Source of the DNA: Gammaproteobacteria bacterium
Lineage (GTDB): Bacteria; Pseudomonadota; Gammaproteobacteria; Burkholderiales; Nitrosomonadaceae
DNA: 64,000 nt
Reading direction: 5' to 3'
Assembly: GCA_015709635.1 (NCBI GenBank)
Contig: CP054180.1
Coordinates: forward strand, 434,001-498,000
A program made the translations under genes and the position numbers. Below are positions 61,201 through 64,000 of the stretch, piece by piece. Numbering within the stretch: the first letter of the stretch is position 1; each line of letters opens with the position of its first letter. The notes below the pieces were generated by a model that saw nothing but the letters and a program-made list of their open reading frames with translations, searched no databases and was not told the DNA's origin.

Positions 61201-61919
61201 AAATGCGGACTGCCGAATTGAAAGCGCTTAATCAGTCGCTGGAAAGTTTTGTCTATTCCGTTTCTCATGACTTGAAAGCGCCGTTGCGCGGCGTCGAAGG
61301 GTACAGCCGGCTGTTGCAGGATGATTACGCTGACCGGCTGAACGATGAGGGACGTTTGTTCATCAAAAATATTCGTACCGGGGTGACGAGGATGAATGAG
61401 TTGATCAATGACTTGCTGGCGTATTCGCGCATGGAACGTTGCCAGCTGGAATCCGCTGCGGTGGATCTGTCCGTTCTGGTTCAGCAGGCGCTGAAAGAAT
61501 GCGGTGAAGATATTGCGAAGAATCGAATTAAAATCGTCAGCAATTTGTCACCGCTCATGGTGCGCGGAGATCGCGACGGTTTGGCGCTGGTGCTGCGTAA
61601 TCTGCTGGAAAATGCGATTAAATTCAGTCAACATTCGGCGCATCCGCGCATCGAGTTCGGTTGCGCGCGGGATGGTCGGCGGATTTCGCTGTGGATTCGA
61701 GATAATGGCATTGGTTTTGATATGAAGTACAATCAGCGGATATTCGAGATCTTTGAACGCCTCCATCGCCTGGAGGATTATCCCGGAACGGGAATCGGCC
61801 TGGCTCTGGTGAAGAAAGCCATGCATCGTATGGGAGGCAAGGTTTGGGCGCAAAGCGTGCCCGGCGAAGGAGCGACCTTCTATTTGCAATTGCCTGCAGT
61901 GCGGGAAAACCCGAAATAG
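58278..61919 (+). CDS. Large hybrid sensor with two histidine-kinase modules and multiple PAS domains
   Basis: 1213 residues. PAS (about 5-130) starts FEASPHPYLILRTDSGFTIA. First kinase: FANISHELRTPLTLILAPLE with His about 205, then HATPase boxes including GTGLGLAIVKD. Receiver (about 460-580) with PPDVILSDVMMPVMNG and acceptor Asp near 513. Three PAS domains (about 595-965, MHGTVQDITDRK and FTEDITYRKQAEA are PAS-C ends). Second kinase with VYSVSHDLKAPLRGVEGYSR (His about 996), and GTGIGLALVKKAMHRMGGKV. A one-protein phosphorelay with an alternative start at 58284. The following CheY-like gene and REC-REC protein are likely partners. Confidence 0.9.
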   Translation: MSMHEIPPYQQLFEASPHPYLILRTDSGFTIAAVNNKYLEVTGTERDAIVGHGLFEIFPDNPQDHASDNVGDLRASLHHVLRKKCTDVMSVQKYDIPLRDGSGEFEPKYWSPVNTPVLDAEGRVAYIIHHVEDVTEFVAGHDNKTRSSKVKARAQRMEAEIVRRATEVKQANRALKAAMEELEQLNQRLTKLDQLKSQFFANISHELRTPLTLILAPLENRMQRLIKSNAAAEERQETELLLRNAHVLYRLVTDLLDAARLEAGRMQIHWVRFDLTRLVRTTASYFEWFARERAITLQVTVPEACMIESDNGKLQRILLNLLSNAFKFVQDKGCITLRLAATGDHAHIEVQDNGPGIPEDMRERVFERFVQVENHVTRQHPGTGLGLAIVKDFVHLLHGELKLEEPPGGGALFRITLPRSAPAGLVVLDRPTSLDERRIHETIDELRLGVQHTPSAAPAESGDKPLVLIVEDNADMSRFLADLLQPSYRVVSACNGLQGLQQALAVPPDVILSDVMMPVMNGEHMVRQIRRHAELDDVPIVMLTAKTDDELCVRLLKLGVQDFLHKPFSVDELLARVDKSVIERHRAHTQLQESEKRFQATFEQAAVGISIISLEGHWLRVNHKLCAILGYSQNELMALTFQDVTYPDDLETDLDNVRRTLSGEIATYAMEKRYIRKDGRVIWVNLHVALVRKPDNAPDYFITVVEDIQSRKEIEANFKEAKRIANLGHWTWNGADEQTWSEELYTIYGRDPALPPANYQGGACYYTTESWNRLAAAMQKCWREGVAFQCDAEVVRPDGAHRWTISRGEAIRDVDGRIIAMHGTVQDITDRKLAEMALYESKEQLKLLIEYAPASLAMVDREMRYLVCSQRWRSDYKLAERDLSGVCHYDIFPEIGAEWKDIHRRCLAGEIIRADEDRFVRADGSVQWLRWEVRPWYQAGGAIGGIAMFTEDITYRKQAEAALQQLNAELEERIEMRTAELKALNQSLESFVYSVSHDLKAPLRGVEGYSRLLQDDYADRLNDEGRLFIKNIRTGVTRMNELINDLLAYSRMERCQLESAAVDLSVLVQQALKECGEDIAKNRIKIVSNLSPLMVRGDRDGLALVLRNLLENAIKFSQHSAHPRIEFGCARDGRRISLWIRDNGIGFDMKYNQRIFEIFERLHRLEDYPGTGIGLALVKKAMHRMGGKVWAQSVPGEGATFYLQLPAVRENPK

Positions 61920-61932
61920 CGTGGAGTCCGAA

Positions 61933-62358
61933 ATGACGAATGCATATCCGCCGATTCTCCTTGTTGAAGATAATCCATTGGATGTCGACCTGACTTTACG
62001 TGCTTTCCAGCGGCGCAAGCTGGTCAACCCCATCTTGGTCGCACGGGATGGCGAGGAGGCGCTGGCGTGGGTGCCGCGTTGGGAAGCGGGTGAAACCCAG
62101 CCGGCGGTTATTCTGCTTGACTTGAAATTGCCTAAGGTTGACGGTCTGACGGTATTGCGGACACTGAAAGCGCATGCTGCGCTACGCCGCATTCCTGTCG
62201 TTGTGCTGACTACTTCGAGAGAGGATCGCGATATTCAGGCTGCCTATGATCTGGGTGTCAACTCCTACATTGTCAAGCCGGTCGACTTTGATAACTTTAT
62301 GGATGTGGCGCAGCAAATCGAGCTTTACTGGTGTGTGCTTAACGAATTGAGCAGGTAG
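61933..62358 (+). CDS. CheY-like single-domain response regulator (Rcp1-like)
   Basis: 141 residues from the ATG at 61933 with GGAG upstream; a GTG at 61921 is in frame. PPILLVEDNPLDVDLTLRAF has the acidic pair; AVILLDLKLPKVDGLTVL carries the phospho-acceptor Asp; VVVLTTSREDRD and YIVKPVDF give the Thr and Lys. No output domain. It sits 13 bp after the double-kinase gene and probably receives its phosphate. Confidence 0.92.
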   Translation: MTNAYPPILLVEDNPLDVDLTLRAFQRRKLVNPILVARDGEEALAWVPRWEAGETQPAVILLDLKLPKVDGLTVLRTLKAHAALRRIPVVVLTTSREDRDIQAAYDLGVNSYIVKPVDFDNFMDVAQQIELYWCVLNELSR

Positions 62359-62360
62359 CG

Positions 62361-64000
62361 ATGCGAGTCCTATATATCGAAGATACGCTCAGTGATGCCG
62401 ATATTGCCCGGCGCACGTTGGCGCGAACCGCGCCCGACATTGAATTGATCGCGGTGACATCGCTGGCGGAAGGCCTGAAACACCTCGAGAAGCCTGACTA
62501 TTACGATGTGCTGTTGACCGATCTCAACCTGCCCGACGGCTCGGGTTTGGAAGCACTGGCCAGCATCCGGGAGCAGCGGCTGCCGCTGGCCGTGGTGATT
62601 ATTACCGGATCCGGCGATCACGGCACGGCAGTTGCGGCGTTTAAGGCCAGTGCGGACGATTACCTGATCAAAGAGGGCGACTATCTGGAGCGGCTTCCGC
62701 GCATATTGCGCAGTGCGCTTGCGCGTTTCCGCAGTAACAGTATGGAGCGCAATCTGCTGATATTGCGGGTGCTGTATATCGAACATAACAGTTTCGATAT
62801 CGATCTGATGCGTCGCCATTTGGCTTTGCATGCGCCGCATATTCACCTGACCGCGGTGTCGAGTGCGCAAGAAGCCTTGGCGCTGCTGCCCGCCGGTCCG
62901 GAAAAGGCTGCTGATTTCGATATTTTGCTGATCGATAACCGCTTGCCGGGGATGGACGGGCTCGAATTTGTCAAGTTATTGCGCGAGGAACGCAAACTGG
63001 ATATTCCCATCGTGCTGGTCACCGGGCAGGGCAGTGAAATGGTGGCTGCGCAGGCGTTGCATTTGGGCGTGGAAGACTATTTGTCGAAACATGAAGGTTA
63101 CCTCTTTGAAATTCCCGCCACATTGGAAAAAGCGCAACGGCAAGCCGAGCTGGTGCGCGAACGGATCAGCTTGAAGCAAACCAGTTTGCGCCTCTCCCAT
63201 CTGCTGGCGGCCAGCCCGATGGTGCTGTACAACCTGCGTTTTACCGGGAGCACACTGCAACCTGCCTGGGTCAGCGAAAATATAGAGCGGTTGTTTGGCT
63301 ATACCGTGGAAGAAGCGTTGGCTCCGGATTGGTGGCTTTCCCATCTGCACCCGGATGACCGTGAGCTGGCAATGGCGCGTCAATTCACCTTGCTCACCGA
63401 CGATCAATTGACGCACGATTACCGTTTTTTTCACCGTGATGGGCGAGTCGTCTGGATTCTCGACGAACTGCGGCTGATACGGAATGCCGATGGGCAGCCG
63501 CATGAAATTGTCGGCGCCTGGCTGGATATCAGCGAACACAAGAAAGTTGAATTAATCAGGCAGGCACATCAATCGGCATTGGATCTGATCGTCGCCAATC
63601 AACCTCTGCCGGTCATTTTGGGTGACATTGCAAAACATCTCGAGGCGATCAATTCCGACATGCTGGTTTCCATTTTGCTGTTGGATAAGCATGCAGGGCG
63701 CCTGATGCATGGTGCCGCACCCAGTTTGCCGGATGATTACAATGCAGCGGTCGGTCAATTGGTGATCGGCGATGGCGTCGGCTCCTGCGGTACAGCAGCT
63801 TGGCGCGGTGAGGCGGTCATCGTTGCCGATATCGATCGCCATCCCTACTGGCAGCCTTATCTGGAATTAACGCATAAAGCCAATCTTCACGCCTGCTGGT
63901 CATTGCCTTTTAAAGACGAGAACGGCAAAGTTCTCGGTACTTTCGCCATTTATCATCATACGCCATGCGAGCCCGCGCCGGGTGATCTGGAACTGATCCA
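62361..64000 (+). CDS. REC-REC-PAS-GAF signalling protein, partial (3' end beyond window)
   Basis: Starts ATG at 62361, two bases after the CheY-like stop codon, and stays open to the window end (546 codons). REC1 (1-125) contains VLLTDLNLPDGSG with its acceptor Asp; REC2 (about 133-255) contains ILLIDNRLPGMDGLEFV; PAS (about 275-395) has WVSENIERLFGYTVEEALAP and ends GAWLDISEHKKVE; GAF (about 400 onward) has LPVILGDIAKHLEAINSDML and IGDGVGSCGTAAWRGEAVIV. Such layouts usually continue to PAS, GGDEF and EAL domains, so a c-di-GMP enzyme is likely but not visible. Confidence 0.88.
   Translation, partial: MRVLYIEDTLSDADIARRTLARTAPDIELIAVTSLAEGLKHLEKPDYYDVLLTDLNLPDGSGLEALASIREQRLPLAVVIITGSGDHGTAVAAFKASADDYLIKEGDYLERLPRILRSALARFRSNSMERNLLILRVLYIEHNSFDIDLMRRHLALHAPHIHLTAVSSAQEALALLPAGPEKAADFDILLIDNRLPGMDGLEFVKLLREERKLDIPIVLVTGQGSEMVAAQALHLGVEDYLSKHEGYLFEIPATLEKAQRQAELVRERISLKQTSLRLSHLLAASPMVLYNLRFTGSTLQPAWVSENIERLFGYTVEEALAPDWWLSHLHPDDRELAMARQFTLLTDDQLTHDYRFFHRDGRVVWILDELRLIRNADGQPHEIVGAWLDISEHKKVELIRQAHQSALDLIVANQPLPVILGDIAKHLEAINSDMLVSILLLDKHAGRLMHGAAPSLPDDYNAAVGQLVIGDGVGSCGTAAWRGEAVIVADIDRHPYWQPYLELTHKANLHACWSLPFKDENGKVLGTFAIYHHTPCEPAPGDLELI

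Noticed and set aside
1..64000. tRNA or rRNA genes
   Set aside because: I looked for T-loop-like GGTTCRA-type boxes and rRNA motifs and saw none I could support; a tRNAscan run would settle it.

Overview
The window is bacterial chromosome with proteobacterial gene content: ProA, an Lpd with its own lipoyl domain, NodT-type outer-membrane efflux, RTX proteins, hybrid histidine kinases and LysR. Protein-level resemblance and the mix of genes suggest a betaproteobacterium, perhaps a Nitrosomonas-like ammonia oxidiser. That is inference only: no rRNA, tRNA or ammonia-oxidation gene is present. Core genes look moderately GC-rich. Several islands (about 5.7-6.8, 21.5-23.3, 31-37, 48.3-50.7 and 56.6-58 kb) look more AT-rich and hold most of the unusual content.

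Layout. 0-10.3 kb, mostly minus strand: a lipoprotein cut by the window edge, a small secreted protein, lpdA, proA, a YefM/YoeB toxin-antitoxin pair, a FecR-like lipoprotein, an HNH protein with an unknown partner, a small cluster (GFA, VOC, lipoprotein) and a di-haem cytochrome c. 10.5-21.4 kb: a glycogen locus with glgA, pgi, two GH57 enzymes and glgC on the minus strand and glgB divergent; glgP and glk follow at 42-45.7 kb and a ROK sugar kinase at 24.8 kb. Together these cover glucose entry, ADP-glucose synthesis, polymerisation, branching and breakdown.

21.5-30 kb: two near-identical 804-bp IS5-family elements in opposite orientation interrupt an FRG-domain gene and an FAD-linked oxidase gene. 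In each case removing the element and one TA restores the reading frame. Between them lie an AAA/DUF4143 ATPase, the ROK kinase and an ECF sigma/cupin pair. 30-37.4 kb: an exported truncated-haemoglobin-like protein whose N-terminus carries an in-frame dispersed repeat, then a duplicated region with a LuxR-type response regulator, an RTX protein, a hybrid kinase, a degenerate second RTX start with the same upstream palindromes, small secreted proteins and a VOC pseudogene. 37.5-42 kb: a MacB/Dev-type tripartite export operon.

45.8-58 kb: a HerA-like ATPase, small exported proteins, an unusual two-gene operon with a PD-(D/E)XK nuclease-like protein, a LysR regulator, a PII-like protein, and then the most interesting segment (53.1-58 kb). 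That segment holds a caspase-fold (C13/C14-like) peptidase with an EF-hand-like loop, an overlapping small gene that repeats the peptidase's N-terminal domain, a DUF4255 (Pvc16-like) protein, an unrecognised protein, and a convergent gene resembling an extracellular contractile injection system (eCIS) cargo with a His-Me-finger nuclease motif. No sheath, tube or baseplate gene is visible. 58.3-64 kb: a very large double-kinase hybrid sensor, a CheY-like regulator and a REC-REC-PAS-GAF protein cut by the right edge.

A dispersed repeat of about 80-145 bp with inverted ends occurs four times, always in the same orientation. No CRISPR array, tRNA or rRNA was seen.
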